This document shows positions 23,401 through 35,165 of a DNA stretch of 64,000 bases, one piece after another. The translations under genes were made by a program, and so were the position numbers. Under the pieces are notes generated by a model that was not told the DNA's origin, did no database searches, and saw only the letters and a list, made by a program, of their open reading frames with translations. Source of the DNA: Onthophagus taurus (Eukaryota > Arthropoda > Insecta > Coleoptera > Scarabaeidae); the NCBI RefSeq assembly GCF_036711975.1, contig NC_091966.1, forward strand, positions 9,741,501-9,805,500, in the 5' to 3' direction. Position 1 is the first letter of the stretch. Each line of letters opens with the position of its first letter.

Positions 23401-25591
23401 TTTCGGACGCGAATTTTGACGTGGTTGGATCATCGGGATCCCAAATGATCTTTTTCTTGATTATACGACTACTTTTCTTTTCAGGAACAGCTACAGTTAA
23501 GTTTTCATCCGTAGATTTCCTTTTTCTTTCGTAAGTTTTTATTGGTTGATTATTACATTTCTTTTCGTTAATATTTAAATTTTTTTGTGTTTTCTTTGAT
23601 GGCGATTCTTGTTCTTCTTCTTCTTCCGTCGTTGATTCTGCAGAACGTTCAATTTTAATTTTTTGAGTGTTTGATCTTGTTGTTGGTTTTTCAATGGCAG
23701 GACTTGGTTCTTCATTTATTTCTGCTACAATTTCTTCTTCGATTTCTTTTTCATTTTCTTTTTCACTTTGCGTTAGTTGTTCTTGTTGATTTATTTCATT
23801 ATTCATTGTCACATCTTCATTCACATTATCTTCCTTATTGATTTGGATCAAAACTTCTTTGGGATGATCTTGATTAACTTGTTCTTTATCTTGTTTTAAT
23901 TCGGTTTTCCGTACTCTTGGGGGAATATTAACATTTTCAATTACATCATATCCGGAATTTTTTCGTCTACGACCCCGTCTGGGGAGTTCACTTAGTTGTT
24001 TCAAAGCCAATTCTCTTTCTAATTTTCTATCCATAGCGCAAACATAATTTTCTTCATCTTTCATAGCTTCACTTTGGTGCTTTTCTTCGTCTTTTCCTTC
24101 TAATATTGCTATTAAATCTGTGTTGTTGATTCCTTTCGCTTTTTCTGGTGTTGTAATTTTTTGGTCATCTTTTTTTGAGCCAGGTGTAATTTTCTTCGCA
24201 AGTCGTCTTGTGAGTTGTTTAGCAAAGTAGGCTTCGCGTGAACTTCGATTGTGCATCATTCTACTTTTAGATCGTTGTAAAACTTCTCTAGTTATCTCAT
24301 CTTTGCTAACAATTTGACTTGTTAGATTTTTATAAGGAATTTTTACTCCTAATCTTGGTCTTGGTGGGGTTTTCCCATTTCTAAAAGTATCTTCAATGGG
24401 ATTATTTATGTTTCTTCCCAATAAATGACTTGGAATAGAAGGTGGTGGTTTAGAAGCGGCTTCTTTGCAATCTTTACTGTCTATTAATTTTCCGTCATTT
24501 TCAACAACAATAACTTCTTCAACCGATTCAACATAATAAACTTGACCTGTATTATCAGTTACAGTAACTGGACCATGCCCCAGTTGCTTGGCAATGTTAA
24601 CAACTTCTTCAATAACATTATCATGACTTTCATGATCTTCGTGTGTTAATGATAATTCTTCCATGTCTGAGTCATCAAAATCGCGGGATATTTCTTCAGC
24701 AATCGAGAGCTGATGAGGTTCTTCATCATGAACAATTTTCGAGAGTTGTTTTTCTATGTTATCATCATGAGCAGAGTTACCAGTGGTAATTACAATTGAT
24801 TCAGATGTTGGAGTTTCCGATTCTTCATCTGCACTAACATTTTCTCCAATAACATGTTCTTCCATTTCCTCATGTTGGTCGTTCACATCTTGATTATCAC
24901 TTTCTTGCTCATTACACAACTCAGGAGTTTTTTCAACATTTTCATCCTTATCATAATCTTCATTCTCTTGTTCTTCTGTTAATTTTTGAAGTCTCATTTC
25001 TATGTTATCTGATTGGCTGTTGGACTGAGAATCAAGATGCTCCTGTTTAATTGTTTCATGTGATTCCATGGCAGGTTCTTCAATTTCTCCTGCTATAGCA
25101 TCTTGAACAAATTTCTCATAACTTTGCGTAGGCAACTCATAATTACTAGAATCTGGTACAATTAATGTATCTTGGGGTATGTTATCAAACCCTGATAACA
25201 TCTCACCACCATCTAAAGCACCAGATTTTTCACAAGAAACAGTTTCTACAAATCCAGTTACAATTGATTCTCGATTTGCAGTTTCAGCAACAGTAACATA
25301 AGTTACAGCTCCATCAGTTACACATTCAGTGTGAATTTGTAGTGACTCAGTATTTTGATTATTATTAGAAACACAATAAACTACATTATCATTAACAATA
25401 AGACTCTCCATCGTGGTAGCCACAGCCTCTTCGACCACAACAACATTTTCCGGCAGTAAATCTGGCGGCCTCACCTCCTCATTGCTTTCATATAAGCTTT
25501 CTTCAGAAAACGCTTCAACATGTTGGTTTATATTCCCAATTTCCTCATTGGTATTCGATAAAGAAGCGTCAGCTTCCTCGTTTACATCCAT
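17459..25591 (-). CDS. CDYL-like nuclear protein: long disordered N-terminus plus enoyl-CoA hydratase fold
   Basis: Four coding exons: 22266-25591, 17855-18065, 17653-17796, 17459-17596. Phases agree and give 1,272 residues. The first 1,000 or so residues are acidic then lysine/serine/threonine-rich and probably disordered, with a short conserved-looking patch RLGVKIPYKNLTSQIVSKDE near residue 400. The C-terminal ~260 residues form a crotonase fold: LVVISSMASSFCHGINYKNL, then FPKIIVAGVQGECLGLAVTM, LPLFDMVLASDSATFSIPNA and SEMLYASKKFVAAEVL. The order and the SSFC.G motif match CDY/CDYL proteins, whose hydratase domain acts as a corepressor/CoA-binding module. The acidic catalytic residues of true hydratases are not evident. 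No chromodomain is present. Start: ATG at 25591, 8 nt after a 3' splice site. A nuclear chromatin role is inference. Confidence 0.8.
19890..21200 (-). mobile_element. LINE remnant (endonuclease and RT pieces) in intron 1 of the CDYL-like gene
   Basis: On the minus strand, 20901-21137 gives YARIGNKVIPGIKNTFNEDT then NERGERLIQFC, the (DF)NARIG...G.G..NERG.RL..FC pattern of LINE endonuclease. Downstream pieces read WDILRNRMKPVNEFIHLQ, KYLPTSKVRIYK and RWARGRQREC, which correspond to RT-distal regions. Many stops, so a long-dead copy. Confidence 0.6.
21800..22000. other. Possible unassigned repeat edge
   Basis: Begins with GGTGCGTCTAAACATAGCGC, a GC-richer segment of the kind found at ends of some DNA transposons. 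I could not find a matching inverse end, so the class is left open. Confidence 0.15.
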
Positions 25592-25813
25592 AATTTGACC
25601 TACAAAATACAACCTTAAGATAGCAATGTAAATAATTAATTGTTGGGGTTATAAAATGTGAAATATCAAACAGATTTGTGCTTATTGCGGTTATAACCTC
25701 GATTAGTAGCTGTTTGTGTCATTTGCGTCATTGAAAAGAAAATGAAGTTGATTATTATAAATATACGCTAAGAAGTACGCCATACAGGGAAAAATTTAAT
25801 TTTGTGCATTTAC

Positions 25814-25980
25814 CTGGTTAAACGCTGATAAATGTCGGTCAATGTGTAAAGAGAAACATCGCGGGAAACTGTGAATTGAAAAATTTCCAATTATTATAAC
25901 AGGAATTGATCGCTTTACCGTTAACTAGTGCAATAATGCACATCAGCCATGTTACCAAACGCTTCACAAGTTTACAGTAC
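25814..25980 (-). other. Putative 5' UTR exon of the CDYL-like gene
   Basis: The coding exon starts after a 3' splice site (AG at 25600-25601), so an upstream exon is needed. A strong donor ACCAG|GTAAAT lies at 25814/25813 on the same strand, within a short untranslated stretch just downstream of a CRE palindrome. The 5' limit is estimated. Confidence 0.35.
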
Positions 25981-25985
25981 CGACT

Positions 25986-25993
25986 TGACGTCA
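25986..25993. promoter_or_regulatory. CRE-type palindrome TGACGTCA
   Basis: An exact 8-bp ATF/CREB palindrome located just upstream of the inferred first exon of the CDYL-like gene. Position and perfect match make a promoter site plausible. No binding evidence can be seen. Confidence 0.35.
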
Positions 25994-26589
25994 TCACAAC
26001 ATCCATTCAATACCAACCTAAAAATGTTGTATTTTTAGATCTAATTATTTTTAAATTACCTATAAATTATTTTTAATTTTTTCAAATTAATTCTAATATA
26101 TAATTCCCATACAATTTATTTAAATTATTTGAAGATTCTAAACGTATAAAATTGAATGATTTATTGACATAACCTCATTTTTTTTGCCTCAATTAAATGG
26201 GACATTCGTGTATGGAGTTGCATACTATTTGATCATATACATTTAAATTAAACTGTATTACCTATATATAATGCTTAAAAAGGTTCTTACGAGGTTAAAT
26301 TTGAGAAGATAGATGATCGAATCTGATAAATTAAAAAGCATTTGAACATTTGCAATATTATCTTTAGAAGAATCGGTACAAGAATCAATGGAAGTAGATA
26401 AAAAATTGCTACCAAATAGTAGTATAATGTGATAGTAATACTATACCATTTAATTGTTATGGTTTTATTGTTTCGGCAATAGGTTAAATAAGCTAAGTCT
26501 TTCAACATTATCCAACGAATCTGCTACATAAATCTATTAAATATGAAGATGCATTTGGAGAACTGAAACTGCTTTAAACATGGTTTCGC

Positions 26590-26900
26590 TGCAATATGTT
26601 AATATTGGAACTATCACTTTTTTTTTGGAACAATTTTATCTTTTTATCTATCTCCTTCTTCCCAAAAATTGTTCTGTTTAGAGTATGATATACGTTGTTT
26701 GTTCTTGCCCCTATTCTTGCATATATGTCTAAATCTATCCTTCCATCTTGTGATATTATACTGCCCAAGTACTCATATGATGATACTTCTTCTATCTTTT
26801 ATTCCTTAATAAATATTTCTTTCGGGTTATTTCTTATTTTCTTTTTATTTATTATCACGATTTTACATTTATTTACGTTCAATTCTAGGCCTATGATGTA
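26590..26900 (-). mobile_element. LINE reverse transcriptase fragment
   Basis: The minus-strand frame reads GLELNVNKCKIVIINKKK, then SYEYLGSIISQDGRIDLDIY and ARIGARTNNVYHTLNRTIFG. This is the YLG..I..DG....DI..RI..A segment of LINE RTs. Truncated at both ends. Confidence 0.7.
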
Positions 26901-27347
26901 AATAAAACGAGGTCTTATTGTAATAGAGAGTTTATATTGCTATATTTAGACGCAAGTCCTAAATTCAATATTCAAATGTAATTTAATTAATTTATGCAAC
27001 TTAATCTGCGCCATTCAAATTCATTACGGTAGTCAATGTGAGAACCACATTTTACAGAGCGGTGATAAACTATTTTAAATTTCATAATTTAAAAGATATT
27101 TATCATTTTAATAAAATTTTTTAAGTTACCTATAGTTTAATTTTTGTTAATAAATTTAAATTACAATATTTTTAATGATTTAAAGAGTGCCTAATTTCAT
27201 GTTAATATATTGTCCTTGATTTTGACATTTGGTACGTTCCCGACCGGCGATAACTTCACATGTTTGCTTCAGCCATGTTGTCGTGTACGAGAACTATTTT
27301 TCTTTTTAACATTAGTTTTTAATTATCCTAAACCTGAGCAAACAGAA

Positions 27348-30300
27348 ATGCCCAAGTGCGATGAAAAAACCAGGTATATACCGGCGACCTTCGCTTGGAC
27401 GATACTCTTGGGCGCCACGACACTTTTCTTTTACTATCCGTAAGTAAATCTCTCCTCTCCACTACAACCAACCATCAAGAATCTTTCAGAAAAGTTTGTA
27501 TATTAGTCTTATTTTATTTTGTTTTAGGGCTCAGTACTATATTTTAAAATACCCATGGGTGCCGGCATACCAAGGGGTTATAACCTTCTTTGTTTTAGCA
27601 AACTTCACATTAGCCACTTTTATGGACCCAGGTGTCATACCAAAAGGTAAGGTTAAATATATTTATTTCATGAATATTCTTAATACAATCATGATATATT
27701 TTTTGTAGCACCACCCGACGAAGATAGGGAGGACGATTTTCGAGCGCCACTTTATAAAAACGTTGAGGTACATGGTGTAACTGTTCGAATGAAATGGTGT
27801 GTCACTTGTAAGTTTTATCGGCCACCACGGTGTTCACACTGTAGCGTGTGTAATCATTGCATAGAGGTATGTTTTTTTCACTGTGTTAGTGTTTATTTTC
27901 ATAAGTAGGTTATATTTCTTAAGTTATTTTAAGGAATTCTAATTTTGTAATACTTATTTGTTTTACCTACTTTCTCGCTTCATTGGTTATACTTTTATTT
28001 TACTTTTCATATGTATTAAATGATGTCATATTTAATTCATTTAGTATGTACTTTCAATTTTTATTTAATTTAATGCAAGATAAAATTTTATCAATATTTA
28101 CATTTATGATGTAATATCTATTTCTTTTTAAGTTTTATTTTCTTTTTACTTTATAGCCTTTTAATAAGATGAGTAATATGGAAATATATCAGTATTGTAT
28201 TAATTAGTCATCAATGTTGATTTCATTTATTTATATGCAAATAAAATAAATTGTTTAGATACAGGTGTCCTATAAATCATTAGTAAAATGATCAAGGTGT
28301 TTTCATGTGGATTTAATATAGTAGGGATGTTAAATAGATATCCTCTTACCACTAATTGTTATTTACACAGTTTACAGCTTTGATTAAAAGTTATTGTTTT
28401 AGTATGTAATACTTTTATAATTGTAATAAAAGCTTTATTTTCCAGCAAACAATTCATTAGTACAATTGACTTAATTTTCATTGTAATAAGTAAGTACATT
28501 ATCAAATCCTTGTGAAAAAGGGTTTGAAATCTTCAATAAATTAAAAATGTTATGGTAATATCTAATTTGACAACAATGAACTTTATTATTATCGCTACCT
28601 GGCAGCGGGGAGCATCCCCTCTCACACCGCGACCTATAAGGTCTATTGTAATTTAAGCCCTCGAAATGTATTACCTTAGTATTGTTAAAATTTTGTACCT
28701 TCGACTCTGACTCTTCCTTACAAAGTCTGCAAGTTTGATCCTCAGCTTGTCCAATGTGAGGCGCATAGCCGGTTAGGAAGCCTGAGAACGACCTTAGATG
28801 CCCTTTGGTGAGCCATAAAACTTCTTTGGTTTGGTTTTGCGACGGAGTTATCATACTTTCCAGCGTAAGGCTACCTTTGAGACCTCCCAGCTATTAATTA
28901 CCTGTTTTAAGTGTCTTTTTTGTAGTCCACAACCGGGTTGAAGTCAAATAAAAGGCGTTTTCGCTGCCTCTTTGGCCAGCTCGTCCGCTTTTTCATTGCC
29001 CTCAATGTCTCTATGACATGGAACCCACCATAGGGTAACATCATTGCCCCTAGTGAGTTCTCAGGTTGTTGATCACTCTCTGATCAGTGCGGAGTCACTG
29101 GTGTAGATCGGTTCAAAACGGTGCAGAAGTTTATAGCAAGAACTTCTGCTTAAAAAATGGTTATATCCGAGCTGAGGGGCTATTTAATGCGGCTATTTGG
29201 TCCATTGATGCTTATACCTACTCCGAATCCAACTGTCTTTAAAGCATCAGTGTACCAGGTGAGGGTTCCTCTTTTAAGTTGAGGCTCACCCTATATAGGC
29301 GAAATTATATTCTGTCGGTATAAGGTCCGTTTAAATTTCAGTCAAGTGGTTTAGACATGGGTCCTTGAGAATTTTGAAATGTCTTTTGAGGTTACTCTGC
29401 ATTAACTTGAGTGAAGAGCATGTTTTTAGTGATAAGGCACTTAAAGCTGCCTCCTTTTGTATGTATAAATTAAGTGGTGTGAGATCGAGTAGGTCTTCAA
29501 GAGCAATCGTTGGACAAGACCTCGTTGCACCCGTTATATTAAGACATGCTAACCGCTGGATTTGTGCCAGCTGTTGTTGTGCTGTCTTATAATTTGTTTT
29601 TGGCACCAAACCGAACTTGATTAAGTCGCATAAATGGCAGCAATAACAAGCTTCTGTTAATTTTGGAATTCGCGCCTAACTTTTTAAGGAAACATTTTTA
29701 GATACATCCTGCTGTATATAATGTAAAAATTGATTTAAAAGGACACCTGTATAATGTGTATTTCGTTTTCCAAATATTGAATAGATTACTTTGCTATTGT
29801 GCAAACAAATCTAAATACTGATAAAACCCCTGTGTAAATACAATCAATTTCAATATTACTTTTATCGAATATTAATTTACTTAATCTCGATCAATTAAGT
29901 TTTAACACATTTTTGGTTGATTAAGTGATTTAATAAAAAAAAATCTTTTATTGTTTTAGACATTTGATCATCACTGCCCGTGGGTGAATAACTGTATTGG
30001 CAGGAGAAACTATAGATTTTTTTTCTTTTTTCTAATATCGCTCAGCCTGCATATGATAAGCATATTCGCACTTAGTCTAGTGTTTGTACTTCAAAAAAAG
30101 GAGAGACTATCTGAAGTGGAACCAATCGTCGCGTATCCTTTAAATGTAATTTTTAATTTATAGAGGTGTTACAAAACGCTTGTAAAATATTATATATACA
30201 GATCATTTGTAATATACAGATATTTTATGTTTTTTCAACAACATTATTTAACTTACATATTTTGAACCAACCTAAATTAGTAATTTATCATAATTGATGC

Positions 30301-32779
30301 ATTACAAAGTATAATACTAGTGATAAACTATTTATATAATAACAGACGTCATTTTTCTTTGCTTCTCTCTTTCTTACTTTAACTTGCTCAGGCTTTTGTA
30401 AGTAGGTAAAATTCTTGATTTACCAAAGACCTTGTATTTATTGCAATTTTCTTCCTTAACTAATATCTTTAGAATGGTGCTAATGGCTATTGTATCATTA
30501 CTGGCAATACCAATATTTGGACTGACTGGCTTCCATATGGTCTTGGTTACGAGAGGTCGCACTACGAATGAACAAGTCACCGGCAAGTTCAAAGGCGGTT
30601 ATAATCCGTTTTCTAGAGGTTGCTGGGAGAACTGTTGTTACACTCAGTTCGGTCCTCAGTTTCCAAGGTAAAACCACAAATCTTAAGCCAATAGTCCTAC
30701 AACAAAGTGTCCCAGAATGATGCATAAATGTACTCAACTCTGTACACTGGAAGTTTGTTCTAGAAATCATTATTCTAGAACTCCCTTGTATGATAATTAA
30801 CCACGTATGTGTTTCTTTTCAATTAGCCTTATAAAACCATCAAGATATCATGCAAAACGGAAACATTGCTCCTCCCATGGCCCGATAGCAACAATAACGA
30901 ACGACAGTCAAGTGAAGACGTACATGGACAACAGTAACGGCGTACGAAACATGAATTCAAATGCATATAATAAAGTAATTTGTCTTGCTTCTTTCGATGT
31001 TTTCATTTGTCTTTAATTAATTTTAATAAGAAAAATTGAATCACTTATCTTTTTTTGTGTCTTGTGTGTTATAACATCTATATAATTATTTATTTAAAAA
31101 AATGTTTAGTTATCGCCTGGAAGAGACATGTCCGATCCGGATTTAGAGCCGTCAGCGTCTCAATCACAAGACTGCGAACCCACGCCTCCGTTACAAAGGC
31201 ACGGTTCAAAAAGCAATTTCTTCCTACCTCCGGTCGAAGGGGAATCTCCGCGACACCCGCGCGTACAATATGCCGCCGCGAGGCATAGTCCGCATCCGAG
31301 AACTCGAGGTCTCGATCCGAACAACCATCGAAGTGGTACGCCGGAAACGTCTTTGGGAGCCCAAAGACCATCGCCTTCGCAACGAATTAAAGCGATCGGC
31401 ATGCCTACTCCACTCGTTATGTCTAGTCCAATTCGAAGGTATTTTTTTTATTGTTGTTTCATTTTTGTCTAATCCTTTAACGCACATATTATTAGACTGG
31501 CTGTTTACATTCTATTATATGGCAAAATTTATAATGTGATGTTTATTAAAAAATCTTTTTGTTTCTGTCTTATAAGCCCTCTAGAATTTGTATTTATTTA
31601 ACCTACCTCATACGCTATTCTTGTGCTTTATAATTGGTAAACACGCATATAAATTTATAATTAAATAATTTATAAGTCTTTTTAATATAATATTTAAATG
31701 TGCGATAAAGGGTTAATTAACTCAATCTATTTTTTTTTTTTCTTACAACTGTTTCTTAATTTTTTAGGTGAAATTTTTCCTCTTCTTTATTTCTTTGCCT
31801 AAATCCAACCTCCCTGTATGTACTGTTTCTTTTTTTTTTATTTAATTCTTTTGCGCTAGTTACATATGTAGAAGCTGGAGATTTTTTTGTTGTATATAGA
31901 TCAAACCCCAGTACCCCAACGCAGCCCCGCCGTCCCGACTTTATCAGCGTAAACACGAACCACCAAAATAACGTCGGTCCGTATTACGAATTCCAAAATC
32001 AAGGTCAATCGAATCAAAGGCAACCATCTTCGCAGGGAATTACTGGTGGTTATGCCAGCCCCCAGAGGAGGTTTTTATCAGAAGGTGAACTTGTGCGACA
32101 GGAAGGGCAACAATTATCGTATCCACGATCTAATAATACCGTTGATAATATTAGAGAATTGGCCAATTCGCCGCAACGAGGTGTTTATATGTGGAAGGAC
32201 ACATCACCTGGTAAATAATCCAACATTATTTAGATATTGATCAATCTGAACTTTTATAAACTTTAGAAGTCATTCAGAAGCTTTATAACTTCAAAAATGA
32301 AATCCACATTAACATTTATGATTCCAAACATTTAAGATTATATTATTGATATAAACAACATTAATATAAAATTTTTAGGTTATCCACCACCTGCACAACA
32401 TCCAGATTTTTATCGTTCGAATCCAACAAGCCCAACGCAGCAGCAAACGTATAACCAATCGCAATCGAGAACCTACCATCCAGCAATGCGAGGTGGCGTT
32501 TCTGTGTTTCCACCCCAAAGCCCGCAGGTGCACCGAAAGAATCAATTGGCGACCTCAATAGGTCTCTCGACAATGCAATCGCAACAGCAACAAGATGCGC
32601 GTCGGCGTCCGATGTCGTTTGTACGGGCGTTGGAGATGAGTGATTCGGTCGAAATGACGCCCGGGCAACAGCAACAACCGTGCGCTGTACACAAGCAACA
32701 AGGTGGCGGTGGTGGCGGACGACCTTCTACGCCCGATCGCATTAGTGTGTACGATCTGAATTATGAGATCTCGGTATAG
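27348..32779 (+). CDS. Zdhhc8: Palmitoyltransferase of the ZDHHC5/8 group
   Basis: Nine exons: 27348-27439, 27528-27646, 27709-27866, 29960-30132, 30473-30667, 30827-30974, 31110-31438, 31900-32210, 32379-32779. All junctions are GT..AG, phases agree, and the product is 641 residues. Opens [17 protein letters not shown] (TM1), then [20 protein letters not shown] (TM2 and DPG motif). The Cys-rich DHHC domain runs [20 protein letters not shown] to the catalytic DHHC in [20 protein letters not shown]. Two further TM segments follow, then the ZDHHC5/8 signature [20 protein letters not shown]. The long tail is Pro/Gln/Ser-rich and ends YDLNYEISV, a class-I PDZ ligand shared with ZDHHC5/8. S-acylates membrane-associated proteins at Golgi or plasma membrane (family knowledge). 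Shorter than vertebrate ZDHHC8 mainly in the tail. Confidence 0.95.
28461..29690 (-). mobile_element. LINE 3' half (RT end plus RNase H) in Zdhhc8 intron 3
   Basis: Inserted antisense to the host gene. Minus-strand reading order: [20 protein letters not shown] (RT C-terminus), [11 protein letters not shown] and then [20 protein letters not shown] (RNase H, a WVPGH.GI.GNE.AD match), then [20 protein letters not shown] (terminal CCHC-like region). Such an appended RNase H is typical of R1/I/LOA-group LINEs. Stops and frameshifts are present. Confidence 0.85.
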
Positions 32780-34985
32780 GGGCGGTGTAGGCACTCACTC
32801 TACGCCGAATGAGTGCTCCTAACCCCTCACCACGCCCCAAAAAAGTCCCTAAAAGCCGTTAAGTTTCTCTGCATCAGAGACGCGTTGCGGAACAACAACC
32901 TTTTTTGATCCTCAGCCCGCCGAGATTTCGCCCCCTAGTCTTGTAATCAGTAGGTTTCCAGTGTGTCATCAACTTTTTAAGGTGAATTGTTTCATTTCAA
33001 TCACTATAAAATTGTTTTTATTAATTTTTGAAAACTTAAGAAAAGATACTCAGGAATTAATTGTTAATGTGTTATTAGTTGTTTTTGATTATTTTAGACA
33101 TAAAAGAGTTATTTTAGATTCTAAAGATTAATCATCACTTTATTAACTTAATATCTATAGTTTTTTTCTTTCTTTATTTATTTTCCATTTAGAGTTAGTG
33201 ATATAAGATCCAAAATGATTGTGAAAATTTTGTTTACAGTTTTTACGTTATAACTGAGCAAGGATAGAAGTTAATCATTTTTAGAAGGCATTTTAGATAG
33301 ATGTCATTTACTGTATATAATAACAAAAATTACGCCTATTTAGGTGCCCTATCAAAATGGTTTACTTGTAGTAATTTAGATTGTGCTTGAACTATTTATC
33401 CTCAAAATCAACATACCTTTTGGTTGAATCTACCTTTGTAAAAGAAAGTTTATTAAAAATTTACTTATTATTTTATTAATGTTCTGCCTTAAGTACTACA
33501 AAAATTTAATTTTATTTCTTAAACACAACTTAACCACAATCTATATTACTCATAAACAATCCTCGTTTATTGTTATGACCAAATTAATTATAAGGCTTTA
33601 ATTTTTATTTTAATGGAAGTGAGGTGAGATAAGTGATAAAATTAAAAAAAAATCTCTAGGATGTTTTATTAAGACTTAATAGAAAATTTTTATACTAAAT
33701 TATAACTTAAATGTTTATTCTTAAGAAAATTTATTTATTTAATTGATTAAAATGTTTAGAATAGAAACAAACATGTTGACGAAAGTGAGGTTAGAGCTAA
33801 AACTGATAAGCTGCTATACATAATATTCACTTGAGATTAAATAACATTTTGCTATAATTTAGAATAACATATGACAACTTCCAACTGCTATATTAGTATA
33901 GAGTATTAGTACTCAGAATGTACCTAGGACAAAGTCTCAAGTGAATTAATAACAATAATTTTGGATCTTGTGATACTATAGTGATGACTTTTTGTGTAAT
34001 TCTAACTTTATACATATCGAAAAATAATAATTAAAATACTCGAGAATTGAATAGAAAAGTGTTTTGTATGAACCTTTTTATAGTGATTGTATAAACAACA
34101 CCTAAAAACCAATCGGAACCAAGTAAACACCGAATATAAACAATGAAAAAAGGAAAAATTGAAAATGAAAAAAAAATGACCCTCACTTAGTATTTCTGTG
34201 TGTACCAGCTATAAGATTGAAAAGTATCTGGATGTTATTTGTTGTACGTTTTTAACCTGACTGCCCTTTGTATTCCTTAGGACTTCCTAACCTCTCTCTC
34301 CTTCGACCTGAGTTTGTTGGTTTCCTTATTTCTCTTCTGTTTTGTTTTTCTTAATCACTTATATTTTTATATGTTTCTTAAGTATCGTCTCATTACCTGA
34401 ATTATTTAATGTTTTAGTAACTGTAGGACGACGAGGAGATTGTTTTTAATTCCGAAATATAAATTTGTTTGTAATGTTTGTATATATGTAATTGCAGTGG
34501 CTCAGGCGTTAATCTAAATAATACGTGTACATTTTTAATTATTATTATTCGCATCTTCATAAATTTTCATCAAATTTTTTCGTTTATACTTGATTTTTTT
34601 CTTAAAAATTATTTCATGATTGTGTGTATCGCGGCCGTTCAAAGAAGATATTTGTTGAGTGTAAAATGATTAACTTAAATGGTGTAAATATATACATATT
34701 AATGCGATATATATATAAATAGTTATTTTTAATTACAATTTCGTGGAGAGATGTTTATCTTTTTTTTTATTATTTTTTTTTTCAACATTTTTTTCAATTG
34801 ATAAATATATTATTTTGAAAATCTACACTTTTTTTTATCTTAAACCAAAACAAAGAGTAAAATAGAAAAAAATATTTATTTCACTTTTTAACATAGATTT
34901 TTAAATACATTTGGCAATTTTATAGAAAATTATTTTGCATGAACTGCTACAAACAAACCTTATAATAAAGTTATGATGAATTAAT
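32780..34985 (+). other. Zdhhc8 3' UTR (inferred)
   Basis: About 2.2 kb of AT-rich DNA with no other gene, ending near an AATAAA at 34964-34969. Several T-rich tracts. Intermediate poly(A) sites may exist. Confidence 0.45.
34964..34969 (+). terminator. Candidate poly(A) signal AATAAA for Zdhhc8
   Basis: Canonical hexamer on the plus strand just before the convergent gene that ends at 35166. Position fits the 3' end of the long UTR, but other A/T-rich hexamers occur upstream. Confidence 0.35.
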
Positions 34986-35165
34986 AATATATATTTATAT
35001 TAATTAATTATAGGAATGTTAAATTACAAATAAAATTTAACAACTATTCCTAAAATATATAATTTCGATGACTTGAGATCATTTAAGGCAGTTTAACCAA
35101 ATAAAACAAGCTTCTTTAGTTAAGTAGTACATAAAAAAAATCTCAAACTTCAAAAAATCCATAAT

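Noticed and set aside
31090-31487. Several long ORFs on both strands in Zdhhc8 exon 7
   Set aside because: GC-rich coding exon produces open frames in all six frames; only the spliced frame continues across the junctions.
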